Position numbers and translations under genes: made by a program. The notes below the pieces were generated by a model that saw nothing but the letters and a program-made list of their open reading frames with translations, was not told where the DNA came from and did not search any database. This document shows positions 37,706 through 46,742 of a stretch of DNA of 64,000 nucleotides, piece by piece. The stretch comes from Ligilactobacillus pabuli (GTDB lineage Bacteria; Bacillota; Bacilli; Lactobacillales; Lactobacillaceae): contig NZ_BQXH01000010.1 in assembly GCF_022836475.1 (NCBI RefSeq), positions 36,749 to 100,748 of the forward strand, given 5' to 3'. Position 1 is the first letter of the stretch, and the number at the start of each line of letters is the position of its first letter.

Positions 37706-37723
37706 ATAAAAAAACAGGGCGAA

Positions 37724-37980
37724 GTGAGGCGCCTAAGAGACGAGAATTATCGTGACCTAATCTTTAATGCGTCTTTGGCATTGAAGGTTGGGTTGGGATA
37801 AGCGGAATCTCTTGCCTCACGTAGCCCGACTAAAAAAATAGGGCGAAGCAAACCGGGAGGACTCGAGCACTAGTGGAGACTAGTCTTTAATGCGTTTTCG
37901 GCATTGAAGGCTGGTCTTGACTAGGCGGAAAGTCCTGGTTTGAACAACCCGACTAAAAACAGGGCGAAGTGAGGCGGGTG
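37724..37980 (+). repeat. E elements 20, 21 and truncated 22 in the guaB leader
   Basis: Copy 20 (37724-37831): GTGAGGCGCCTAAGAGA/TCTCTTGCCTCAC. Copy 21 (37838-37952): AAACCGGGAGGACT/AGTCCTGGTTT. Both have changed the outer stem from GAGC/GCTC to GGGC/GCCC or GGG/CCC, preserving pairing. Copy 22 (from 37957) is cut after its left arm. Confidence 0.9.
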
Positions 37981-38054
37981 TCAATGCCTGACTCAACATC
38001 GGACTTTGTTGAATAATTTAAGTTGATCAAGTCGCTACAAAAGGGCTTATTTGA

Positions 38055-39569
<1,515 letters not shown>

Positions 39570-39570
39570 A

Positions 39571-39700
39571 ACAGAGCGGAGTGAAACGGGAGAAAGTGAG
39601 CATTAGCAGAGACAGGCCTTTAATGCGTTTTAGGCATTGAAGGTCGGGCTTGGCTAAGCGGAGCTTTCTGTTTCACGGAGCTCGACTAAAACAGAGCGGA
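39571..39700 (+). repeat. E element 23 after guaB, plus a 10-bp start of another
   Basis: 39571-39687 has half-stems GTGAAACGGGAGAAAG/CTTTCTGTTTCAC. ACAGAGCGGA at 39691-39700 is the head of a lost copy. Confidence 0.88.
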
Positions 39701-39750
39701 AAACTCGCTTATTTATAGAAGAGATTTCTTTCTATAATATAGTACAAAAA

Positions 39751-39803
39751 ATGACATCGTCCTTTTTCTCAAATGTGAGGAAGCGGGGCGGTGTTATTTT
39801 TTT
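39751..39803 (+). terminator. Terminator downstream of guaB
   Basis: ATGACATCGTCC pairs with GGGGCGGTGTTAT through a long stem (CTTTTTCTCA/TGAGGAAG inside) and ends in seven T. A TATAAT (39733-39738) within TATAGAA..TTCTATA just upstream could start a short separate transcript. Confidence 0.75.
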
Positions 39804-39860
39804 GGATTAAATTTAGGCTGGAAATAGAATTGCCACACCTGTTTTGGCGAAAGGGGTGTG

Positions 39861-40315
39861 GCAAATGAGATAGCTCCCCTTGTTTTAGCGAAACGGGTGT
39901 AGCAAATGGGATAGCTCCCCTTGTTTTAACGAAACGGGTGTAGCAAATGAGATAGCTCCCCTTGTTTTAACGAAACAGGTGTGGCAAATGGAATAGCTCC
40001 CCTTGTTTTAGCGAAACAGGTGTAGCAAATGAAATAGCTCCCCTTGTTTTAGCGAAAGGGGTGTAGCAAATGAGATAGCTCCCCTTGTTTTAGCAAAAGG
40101 GGTGTAGCAAATGAGATAGCTCCCCTTGTTTTAGCGAAAGGGGTGTAGCAAATGAGATAGCTCCCCTTGTTTTGGTGAAACAGGTGTAGCAAATGAGATA
40201 GCTGCCTTTGTTTTGGTGAAACAGTGTCAGCAATCCCGATAGCCGGTCCTGTTTTGGGCAAGTGGGACCAAATCACAATCGCCGGTCCAAGTTTTGAAAA
40301 GTAGGATCAGCTATC
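39861..40315 (+). repeat. Array A5: about 12 units, strict 41-bp period
   Basis: GCAAAT-type landmark at 39861, 39902, 39943, 39984, 40025, 40066, 40107, 40148, 40189 and 40230, each step 41. Hairpin arms GCTCCCCTTGTTTT and AAACAGGTGTAGC-type. The last units decay in sequence (GGTCCT..GGGACC) but keep stems and spacing. Confidence 0.93.
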
Positions 40316-40335
40316 CCACTAACGACCGGAATCGT

Positions 40336-40468
40336 CTGTCAGCCAGGCGGCCAAGCACTGAGCGACTCCACTCGCCCGAAATCTGCTTCACCGTGGCTAA
40401 GCCTGTTTCTAAGTCCCAATCCACCTGCACAGTGTTCCACCATTTTACAGGCAGTGGGGGGCTGACAG
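40336..40468. other. Structured tail following array A5
   Basis: CTGTCAGCC (40336-40344) pairs perfectly with GGCTGACAG (40460-40468), and inside it CACTG (40356) pairs with CAGTG (40430). The segment GCACTGAGCG..CAGTGT-CCACCATTT also occurs after array A4 (34039-34125), with 71- and 75-nt spacing. No coding frame is convincing. Confidence 0.55.
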
Positions 40469-40502
40469 TTAAAAAATAACAAAAACCTACTATAGAAGTA
40501 GA

Positions 40503-40548
40503 CAAAAAATCCCAGCCGGTTTTAACACCGGTTGGGATCTTTAAATTT
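40503..40548 (-). terminator. Terminator of mscL
   Basis: Minus strand GATCCCAACCGGT pairs with ACCGGCTGGGATT, then T-run. Confidence 0.88.
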
Positions 40549-40550
40549 AG

Positions 40551-40976
40551 TTATTTATCAAGTGGATCTGTTTCGCTGGCTTCCAAACGGGCAGCTTCTT
40601 CTTCAGCCGCAGCTTTTTCAGGGGCTAAAGCATTTCTGATATCAGTCAGCAATGCAATTTGTTCATCGACTGCTTCTTCTTCCTCTTTCTTAGGCATTAA
40701 CTTATTAACGGCCTTAACGATCAAGAAGACGATGAAAGCAATGATGAGGAAGCTGATGATCGAGTTAATGAATGACCCAAACTTGAATTTGGCATCCCCG
40801 ACTTTGAAAACCCAGTCGGAAAAGTCGATCCCACCAATAAATAGTCCAATTAACGGGTTGATCAAGTAGTCAACTAATGAATTAACAATGGCTGTAAATG
40901 CACTACCAATAATGACACCGACTGCTAGATCCAACACGTTACCTTGGGCAATAAACTCTTTAAATTCCTTTAACAT
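40551..40976 (-). CDS. mscL: Large-conductance mechanosensitive channel
   Basis: Pentameric emergency valve for osmotic downshock. 141 residues: N-terminal amphipathic helix then TM1 (FKEFIAQGNVLDLAVGVIIGSAF, with the GNVLDLAVGVIIG constriction motif), periplasmic-side loop and TM2 (about 68-92), and a charged helical C-terminus rich in Glu/Ala. AGAGGTG ribosome site. Monocistronic. Confidence 0.96.
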   Translation of the reverse strand: MLKEFKEFIAQGNVLDLAVGVIIGSAFTAIVNSLVDYLINPLIGLFIGGIDFSDWVFKVGDAKFKFGSFINSIISFLIIAFIVFLIVKAVNKLMPKKEEEEAVDEQIALLTDIRNALAPEKAAAEEEAARLEASETDPLDK

Positions 40977-41708
40977 AGATATAACACCTCTTTCAAATTA
41001 TGTACGACATTTATTATAGCTATTCTTGATCAAGATAGAAAATAATCTGCTTGAAATTTTCAGAAATTCGCCGTTATTTGTCTTTTTGACTGAAAAATTC
41101 TGAAATTCCAGTGGAAAAAAAGTGGTTGAGTGGGCAAATTTATCCTGGACCAAAAATCACTTTTTTTGAGCTGCAAAAAATTTACGCGAATTATTACTAC
41201 TAAAAAGACTGATTAGAATAGGGCAGACGGCTCTTATTTTACGATAAGCTGAAAAATTACAATAAAGTTACATCAACCCGGAATTAGGGGTTAAAAAATT
41301 CAAAAAAGTGCCGATTTAGGAAAAATTCAAAAAAAGTTGCAGATTTTCAAAAAAGTTTGTTTTTTTACGCTGACAAAAACGGGCATTTTGTCATATAAAA
41401 ATTAGGCAGGTCTCAGTGTGATTAAATTGGGCTTCAGTCCCGATTTAGCACCCTAGTTTTTTAACACAAATATTACAAAATATTACAGATGTAACATAAT
41501 GTGACGAAAGACCCCGTTTTACGTTAAGGAACTGCAATGTTGTTGCAACATTAAATTCATATACTAGTCATCGTCAGTTCAGGAGATGAACTAGAATCCA
41601 TTGAGACAAACAGATCAAACACACGGTTTGAGTTTGTCACAGCTCAAAATCAATTTTTCAATATTGATAGAGTTGATAGCCAAATACACACAGGAGTGAA
41701 TATTTTTT
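40977..41708. other. Long A/T-rich region upstream of the LysM gene
   Basis: 732 bp without a gene. Visible features: several AAAAA/TTTTT tracts (41110-41400); a segment 41473-41505 with paired TGTAAT-like direct repeats at 10-bp spacing on opposite strands (ATATTACAAAATATTACAG, then TGTAACATAATGTGAC); a 10-bp palindrome TGTTGCAACA (41541-41550); and a TATACT -10-like box (41560-41565). A long leader RNA to 41708 is likely. I recognise no known riboswitch. Confidence 0.4.
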
Positions 41709-42359
41709 ATGAATTTTAAGCAGACATTACTTACAGTTACAGCAGCCGCAGGTTTATTCGCAGCCGGATCACTTGCAGCCAACGCCGATACAGTCACAGT
41801 TAAAGCTGGTGACACAGTTTCAGGTATTGCTTTGGCACATCACACAACAGTTAAAGCTATCGAAAAAGCTAACAAATTAGCTGACGTTAACTTTATCTTG
41901 CCTGGCCAAAAGCTGGAAATCGACAAGAAGGGTAATGTTAAGGTTGTTGAACAACCACAAACACAAGCAGTTGCTCAAGCACCTGTTCAACAGCAAGTAC
42001 CACAACAAGCACCTGTACAACAGGCTGCTCAACCAGCTCAGCACTACCAAGCACCAGTTCAGCAACAAGCAGCACCTGTTAGACATGCCGCATCAACTAA
42101 CAACTCTGGTTCTACTAAGGATCAATTCTTAGCTAATGGTGGTACAGAAGCATTGTGGAATACAGTGGTTATGCCTGAATCAGGTGGTAATCCAAATGCT
42201 ACATCATCAACTGGTTACCGTGGTTTAGGCCAAACCAAAGAAGGCTGGGGAAGTGGTAGCGTTGCTAATCAAACTCAAGGTTTGGTAAACTATGCAAACT
42301 CACGTTATGGCTCAGTTCAAAAGGCCGTACAATTCCATCAAAGTAACGGTTGGTGGTAA
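41709..42359 (+). CDS. Secreted LysM protein with Apf-like C-terminal domain
   Basis: 216 residues. Signal peptide (1-27, cleavage near ANADT). One LysM peptidoglycan-binding domain (about 29-72, VTVKAGDTVSGIALAHHTTVKAIEKAN). Central Gln/Pro/Val/Ala-rich low-complexity linker (about 78-130). The C-terminal part (WNTVVMPESGGNPNATSSTGYRGLGQT..VQFHQSNGWW) matches the transglycosylase-like domain of aggregation-promoting factors of lactobacilli. Probably an abundant wall-associated protein affecting cell shape or surface. Its linker bias matches strong-expression codons. Terminator follows at 42437. Confidence 0.9.
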   Translation: MNFKQTLLTVTAAAGLFAAGSLAANADTVTVKAGDTVSGIALAHHTTVKAIEKANKLADVNFILPGQKLEIDKKGNVKVVEQPQTQAVAQAPVQQQVPQQAPVQQAAQPAQHYQAPVQQQAAPVRHAASTNNSGSTKDQFLANGGTEALWNTVVMPESGGNPNATSSTGYRGLGQTKEGWGSGSVANQTQGLVNYANSRYGSVQKAVQFHQSNGWW

Positions 42360-42436
42360 TCTAGACAATTTTCGATGTTTCTGATTTAAAGGGAGCAGAG
42401 AAGTTGCCTTGAGAATTAACTAGCAAATAATTAACT

Positions 42437-42479
42437 GAGATCTTGGACTTTTCAATAAAGTTCAGGGTCTCTTTTTTTG
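42437..42479 (+). terminator. Terminator of the LysM gene
   Basis: GAGATCTTGGACTT pairs with AAGTTCAGGGTCTC followed by seven T. Confidence 0.9.
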
Positions 42480-42665
42480 CTTAAACAAGCAGTTTGAACA
42501 ACGCATGCAGGTTGTGGGGCAAAATGATGTTATTAAACGCCAAATAAGGCTGGTTTTAGCCCGAATAGGTCAAAACCAGTTAATCATTCGTTAACGGGTT
42601 TATTTTCTTTAAAATGGCTTTTAAGAGCTAAATTACCTGTGAGCCTTCGAAAAATAATTTTTGTG

Positions 42666-42714
42666 AAAAAAACAGCTCCCAGGAAGACGAAACTAAGCAT
42701 CTTTCTGGGAGCTG
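42666..42714 (-). terminator. Terminator of the dioxygenase-esterase operon
   Basis: Minus strand CAGCTCCCAG pairs with CTGGGAGCTG, extended by AAAGATGC-type inner pairs, then T-run. Confidence 0.9.
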
Positions 42715-42749
42715 TGATTGTGTTTAAATTTTAGTTATTAGCGAGAGCT

Positions 42750-43628
42750 TTAAGCCTGAGGTTGTAATTCAAAATGACCAGTGATACCACTTGGATCAGT
42801 AAACCAAATTTCACCGTTGTTTGTTCGTTTGAAAGACAGCTGCTTATCAGTCATGTGAGCGGCGATCCGGTCTAATTCAGCTTGAGCTGGAACGTAAAAG
42901 CTGTAGTACTTCAAGCCAATTTCATCATCGGCTAAAGTAGGGGCATCTTTACTCATCCAAGTATTGGCACCAATGTGATGGTGGTAGCCGCCTGTTGCGA
43001 GGAAGCGGGCAGCGTCACCAAAGTTAAATTTCAGCGATAGGCCTAAAACTTGAGTGTAAAAGTCTGTGGTTGTATCAACGTTGGAGACACTCAAGTGAAT
43101 GTGGCCGACCATCGAATCGTCTGGGAAACCATTCCACTTCTGGTCTGCCGCCTTTAAGACACCTTCAACGTCCATTTCTAAGGTGTCACTAGGAATTTCA
43201 CCATCTTCGTTGATGGTCCATTCAGAACGCGGCTTGTCATGGTAGACTTCAATCCCATTACCTTCGGGGTCAGTCAAATAGAGGGCTTCGCTGTAGATAT
43301 GATCGGCAGCACCGCTCATTGGGGCGTTGCTGGCAACATAGTGGATCAAGGCGTTCCCTAAATCTTTTCTGCTAGGCAAAAGGAAAGCAGTGTGATACAG
43401 GCCGGTCTTTTGTTGGCTGGGACGGTGGGCGTCAGTTTTTAGTAAATATAACAGCGGTGTGTTTCCAGCGCCGAGTGTGGCTGTTTGACCATCGTTTGCC
43501 AGCAGTTTGAGCCCGATGATCTGGGTATAAAAGGCGACCATGTAGTCAAGGTTCATCACTTTTAAAGCGACGTTGCCTGGGTGTGTTTTTTCATTTAATT
43601 GAAATTCTGGAATAATTGCATTTGCCAT
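42750..43628 (-). CDS. VOC-family ring-cleaving dioxygenase (CatE/MhqO-like)
   Basis: 292 residues with two vicinal-oxygen-chelate modules (about 12-130 and 165-290). Metal-site residues appear as HPGNVALKV, LYHTAFLLP, GIEVYHD, GHIHLSV, YHHHIGAN and GHFEL. In Bacilli, such enzymes detoxify catechols and quinones. It is downstream of a carboxylesterase gene, as in the B. subtilis mhq quinone-response operons, which supports this role. ATG with AGAGAAAGGATC upstream. Confidence 0.85.
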   Translation of the reverse strand: MANAIIPEFQLNEKTHPGNVALKVMNLDYMVAFYTQIIGLKLLANDGQTATLGAGNTPLLYLLKTDAHRPSQQKTGLYHTAFLLPSRKDLGNALIHYVASNAPMSGAADHIYSEALYLTDPEGNGIEVYHDKPRSEWTINEDGEIPSDTLEMDVEGVLKAADQKWNGFPDDSMVGHIHLSVSNVDTTTDFYTQVLGLSLKFNFGDAARFLATGGYHHHIGANTWMSKDAPTLADDEIGLKYYSFYVPAQAELDRIAAHMTDKQLSFKRTNNGEIWFTDPSGITGHFELQPQA

Positions 43629-43659
43629 TGATAAAGATCCTTTCTCTTCTAGTTAATAC

Positions 43660-44298
43660 TTAGTGATTTTGATTTTCGGCCAGGACGTCGCGCAAAGTTT
43701 GCGGGGCGATCCCGTGACCGACTTGATATTCATGATAGTGAACGTGACTAAAATGTTGGCTGAAAATTTCGTTCAGATGACGGCCAACTTCCGGGTGAAA
43801 CAGCGGGTCAAGCAGTCCTTGCGAAATGAAGATCCGTGGACTCTGATGCTGACCACTTAAGTCCGAAGTTAACTGGGCTTCAATAAATTGAGGCAGCCGA
43901 CCGCTAAATAATTCAACTTGGTCAAATAAATCCGGGTAGGCCGTAACTAAACCAGTCCCCAAAATTGCACCTTGACTGAAGCCAAGATAGTGTAAGGGGT
44001 GGTCATTTAGACCTTCTTGCGCTAATAGTTCGCAGATAAAGTCGTGGACGTTTTTTACGGTCGAACCGATCGTATCTTGTTCGGCGCTGGTCCCGCGCAC
44101 GAAGTCCGTCTTAAAGAACATATAGCCTTGTTGGAAGGGTAAGTCGCCTTGGACTGAGATTTGGATCTCAGTTGGTGCGATTTCGTCTAAAACTGGCTGT
44201 AAGTCGTGATAGTCAGTTCCCATTCCATGTAAAGCAATTGCGACTGGAGTAGCTGCGTCCCAGTTTTCTGGGTAATTTAAGCGATATAAGTATTTCAT
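43660..44298 (-). CDS. Carboxylesterase/phospholipase-type alpha/beta hydrolase (MhqD-like)
   Basis: 212 residues from ATG at 44298, which has AAGGTGA 6 bases upstream; a longer frame to 44361 would swallow the promoter region. Nucleophile motif GFSQG, oxyanion loop ALHGMGTD and C-terminal His in VGHGI give a full triad. Pairs with the dioxygenase gene 31 bases downstream. A 15-bp palindrome (44344-44358) upstream is a candidate operator of a quinone-sensing repressor. Confidence 0.83.
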   Translation of the reverse strand: MKYLYRLNYPENWDAATPVAIALHGMGTDYHDLQPVLDEIAPTEIQISVQGDLPFQQGYMFFKTDFVRGTSAEQDTIGSTVKNVHDFICELLAQEGLNDHPLHYLGFSQGAILGTGLVTAYPDLFDQVELFSGRLPQFIEAQLTSDLSGQHQSPRIFISQGLLDPLFHPEVGRHLNEIFSQHFSHVHYHEYQVGHGIAPQTLRDVLAENQNH

Positions 44299-44343
44299 GA
44301 TGTCACCTTCCCGAAATTTAATTGATACTATAAAGATATCACA

Positions 44344-44358
44344 CTTACTAAAAGTAAG
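44344..44358. promoter_or_regulatory. Candidate operator of the esterase-dioxygenase operon
   Basis: CTTACTAAAAGTAAG is a perfect inverted repeat (CTTACT/AGTAAG, 3-bp centre). It resembles HxlR/YodB-type operators; TATAGT lies 16-25 bp downstream on the minus strand. Confidence 0.45.
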
Positions 44359-44466
44359 CAAATATTATTTTTGATTTTGTTAGCAGAAGAAACAAAGAGA
44401 GTTGCTCGTTTTCGGGAAAACTGCTTTGACAAATGAGCAGGGGAGACTGAACTTTGAATAAGACCG

Positions 44467-44770
44467 CTGTACACGTAACTATCGCAATTTTATGTGTACA
44501 GAACCTGCTGTACACATGACTATCGCAAACTTCTGTCTACAGAACACGCTGTAGACATGACTATCGCAAACTTCTGTCTACAGAACCTGCTGTACACATG
44601 ACTATCGCAAACTTCTGTCTACAGAACCTGCTGTAGACATGACTATCGCAAACTTCTGTCTACAGAACCTGCTGTAGACATAACTATCGCAAACTAATGT
44701 GTACCAAACTGTGACAAAGTTTAGTACAAAACCTTAGCTTACGTACCAAACTATTGGAAAGTTTAGTACA
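44467..44770 (+). repeat. Array A6: six 41-bp units plus two of another sequence
   Basis: CTGTA(C/G)AC starts units at 44467, 44508, 44549, 44590, 44631 and 44672, all 41 apart. Arms pair as CTGTACAC/GTGTACAG in the first unit and CTGTAGACA/TGTCTACAG in later ones, a compensatory change. Two further units, GTACCAAACT/AGTTTAGTAC at 44701 and 44743, have unrelated arms but a 42-bp step. Confidence 0.93.
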
Positions 44771-44820
44771 AAAAACAATTGGTTAGTATCTAAACGGGCC
44801 CGGGAGCTCAGCACTTTATT

Positions 44821-44938
44821 AGTCGAGCTACGTGAGGCAAGAGATTCCGCTTATCCTAACCAGACCTTCAATGCCGAAAACGCATTAAAGTCCTGTTCAC
44901 GATAATGTTCGTCTTTTAAACGCCTCACTTCGCTCTGT
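44821..44938 (-). repeat. E element 24 upstream of galE
   Basis: Minus orientation; GTGAGGCGTTTAAAAGA/TCTCTTGCCTCAC; outer GAGC/GCTC. Confidence 0.88.
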
Positions 44939-44958
44939 GATTTTTGTTCAAGTTTACT

Positions 44959-44987
44959 TTTCAATTTACCTAAAAAACTGGTAGAAT
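44959..44987 (+). promoter_or_regulatory. Promoter of galE
   Basis: TTTCAA, 17-bp spacer ending TGG, TAGAAT. Confidence 0.55.
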
Positions 44988-45026
44988 GAAAATGAAGTAA
45001 TTATGAGCGATCACGGGCTAAATTTT

Positions 45027-45040
45027 TAAAAGCGTTTCCA
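45027..45040 (+). promoter_or_regulatory. cre-like site upstream of galE
   Basis: TAAAAGCGTTTCCA, 12 of 14 matches to the CcpA consensus, 40 bp after the -10 box, suited to roadblock repression. Confidence 0.5.
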
Positions 45041-45089
45041 AATGCCCGCTGGTCAAAAATAGCAGAATTGATGTAGGAGGAATCGTTGC

Positions 45090-46088
45090 ATGGCAGTATT
45101 AGTATTAGGTGGAGCAGGATATATCGGCTCACACACCGTTGATCGTTTGATCCAAAAAGGTGAAGAAGTCGTCGTTGTTGATAGTTTGGTCACAGGTCAT
45201 CGTGCCGCTGTTAACTCACAGGCCAAGTTCTATCAAGGAGACTTGTCTGACCAAGATTTTATGCGCAAAGTTTTTGCGGAAAATCCGGCCATTCAAGCAG
45301 TGATCCACTTTGCCGCATTCTCATTGGTCGCAGAATCAATGACAGATCCATTGAAATATTTTGACAACAATACAGCTGGTATGATCAAGCTGTTGGAAGT
45401 CATGAACGAAGTTGGTGTTAAAAAGATCGTCTTTTCATCAACAGCCGCAACTTATGGTATTCCTGAAACAATGCCAATTAAGGAAAGCGACCCGCAAAAG
45501 CCAATCAACCCTTATGGTGAAAGCAAGTTAATGATGGAAAAAATCATGCGCTGGTCTGACAAAGCTTACGGCATTAAATTTGTCGCTTTGCGCTACTTCA
45601 ACGTTGCCGGTGCTAAAGAAGACGGCTCGATCGGTGAAGACCATCATCCTGAAACTCACTTGTTACCGATTGTTTTGCAAGTTGCCATGGGCAAACGTGA
45701 TCAACTCAAGATCTTCGGTGATGATTACAATACACCAGATGGCACGAACGTCCGGGATTATGTCCACCCAACTGATTTAGCTGACGCGCATATTTTGGCA
45801 GTCAAATATCTGTTGGCCGACAATGATTCTAACGCCTTTAACTTGGGCTCATCGACCGGCTTTTCTAACAAGCAGATCCTTGAAGCTGCCCGTGAAGTAA
45901 CTGGCAAAGAGATTCCAGCCGAAATGGCACCACGTCGCGGCGGTGATCCAGATACATTGATTGCTGCTTCAGACAAAGCTCGCGAGATCCTGGGCTGGAA
46001 GCCGCAATTTGACGATATTCATAAAATTATTCAAACTGCTTGGAACTGGCATGAAACTCATCCACAAGGTTATGCAGACCAAGACTAA
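45090..46088 (+). CDS. galE: UDP-glucose 4-epimerase
   Basis: Interconverts UDP-glucose and UDP-galactose for galactose use and wall polysaccharide. 332 residues. NAD-binding GGAGYIGSH at 7-15; catalytic Ser-Thr in FSSTAATYG and Tyr142-x3-Lys (YGESK). The YFNVAGA and [13 protein letters not shown] segments are typical. AGGAGG ribosome site. Stands alone rather than in a gal operon; galM lies 4.3 kb downstream, separated by relics. Confidence 0.96.
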   Translation: MAVLVLGGAGYIGSHTVDRLIQKGEEVVVVDSLVTGHRAAVNSQAKFYQGDLSDQDFMRKVFAENPAIQAVIHFAAFSLVAESMTDPLKYFDNNTAGMIKLLEVMNEVGVKKIVFSSTAATYGIPETMPIKESDPQKPINPYGESKLMMEKIMRWSDKAYGIKFVALRYFNVAGAKEDGSIGEDHHPETHLLPIVLQVAMGKRDQLKIFGDDYNTPDGTNVRDYVHPTDLADAHILAVKYLLADNDSNAFNLGSSTGFSNKQILEAAREVTGKEIPAEMAPRRGGDPDTLIAASDKAREILGWKPQFDDIHKIIQTAWNWHETHPQGYADQD

Positions 46089-46097
46089 TTAAGCAAG

Positions 46098-46129
46098 AAA
46101 AAGCAGCCCGCAGAAAGGCTGCTTTTTTA
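46098..46129 (+). terminator. Terminator of galE
   Basis: AAAAGCAGCC pairs with GGCTGCTTTT around CGCAGAAA. Confidence 0.92.
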
Positions 46130-46259
46130 TTTAGGCGTTTGCGTAAAGTGCTTGCGAGCGGGGGTGTAAAAAGACATAATGCGGCTCGCCATTGAGATTA
46201 AAGCTTTTGGGCTTCTTATTGAGTGTTGGACGTAATGGAGCTTATATACTCCACATCGG

Positions 46260-46732
46260 AAATAAAGACAAAGAGTTAAACAGGAACTTGAAGAGAATTA
46301 CTAAGAAAAATTGCGGCCGTAGCCTAGGTGAAATTCTCAAAGAAACTAAACAGAAAATGTAGGACGAGATTTAGCAATATCCTATTGAAAAAATGGCTTC
46401 ATTTAGATGCTTGGCTACGCTCGCGTATTCGTCAATTGGAAATAATGGAAGAATATTGATTGGAACTCGTTATAAGGTATTGATTCAGTTAGGAATGAAG
46501 CCTAAAGCAGCGAAAATCTATGTCAATACTCGTAAAGAATACCGGCACAACACACGGTAAGACACTATGTGTAGTCATAACAAATGGAAAACTGGCACAG
46601 CGTGGACTAATAAATCTGTCAAAACTGTACCAGTCTATTCAATTAAAAGCTTAAGTTGTTGAATCGCCGTATACAGACCCGTACATACGGTGGTGTGGGG
46701 GCGACAGGGTGAATATCTCCTACCCGATTCTA
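46260..46732 (+). pseudogene. Group II intron relic: reverse transcriptase C-terminus plus domains V/VI
   Basis: In one frame a peptide resembling the end of intron maturases is read (KELNRNLKRITKKNCGRSLG then EILKETKQKM and stop). After frame changes come DAWLRSRIRQLEIMEEY and LIQLGMKPKAAKIYVNTRKEY, matching the usual WIRRRIR..QWK and LGI..AWEYANTRKGYW of group II RTs. Directly after, the stem CGCCGTAT/ATACGGTG (46665-46693) and GGTGTGGGGG..CTCCTACCCGAT correspond to domains V and VI. Several stop codons and shifts make the ORF non-functional, and the 5' part of the intron is absent. It begins 130 bp after the galE terminator. Confidence 0.8.
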
Positions 46733-46742
46733 ATCTTTTTAT

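Noticed and set aside
41473..41505. WalR (YycF) box upstream of the LysM gene
   Set aside because: TGTAAT-like repeats are there, but the spacing between hexamers is 4 rather than the 5 bp of the consensus, so I did not call it.
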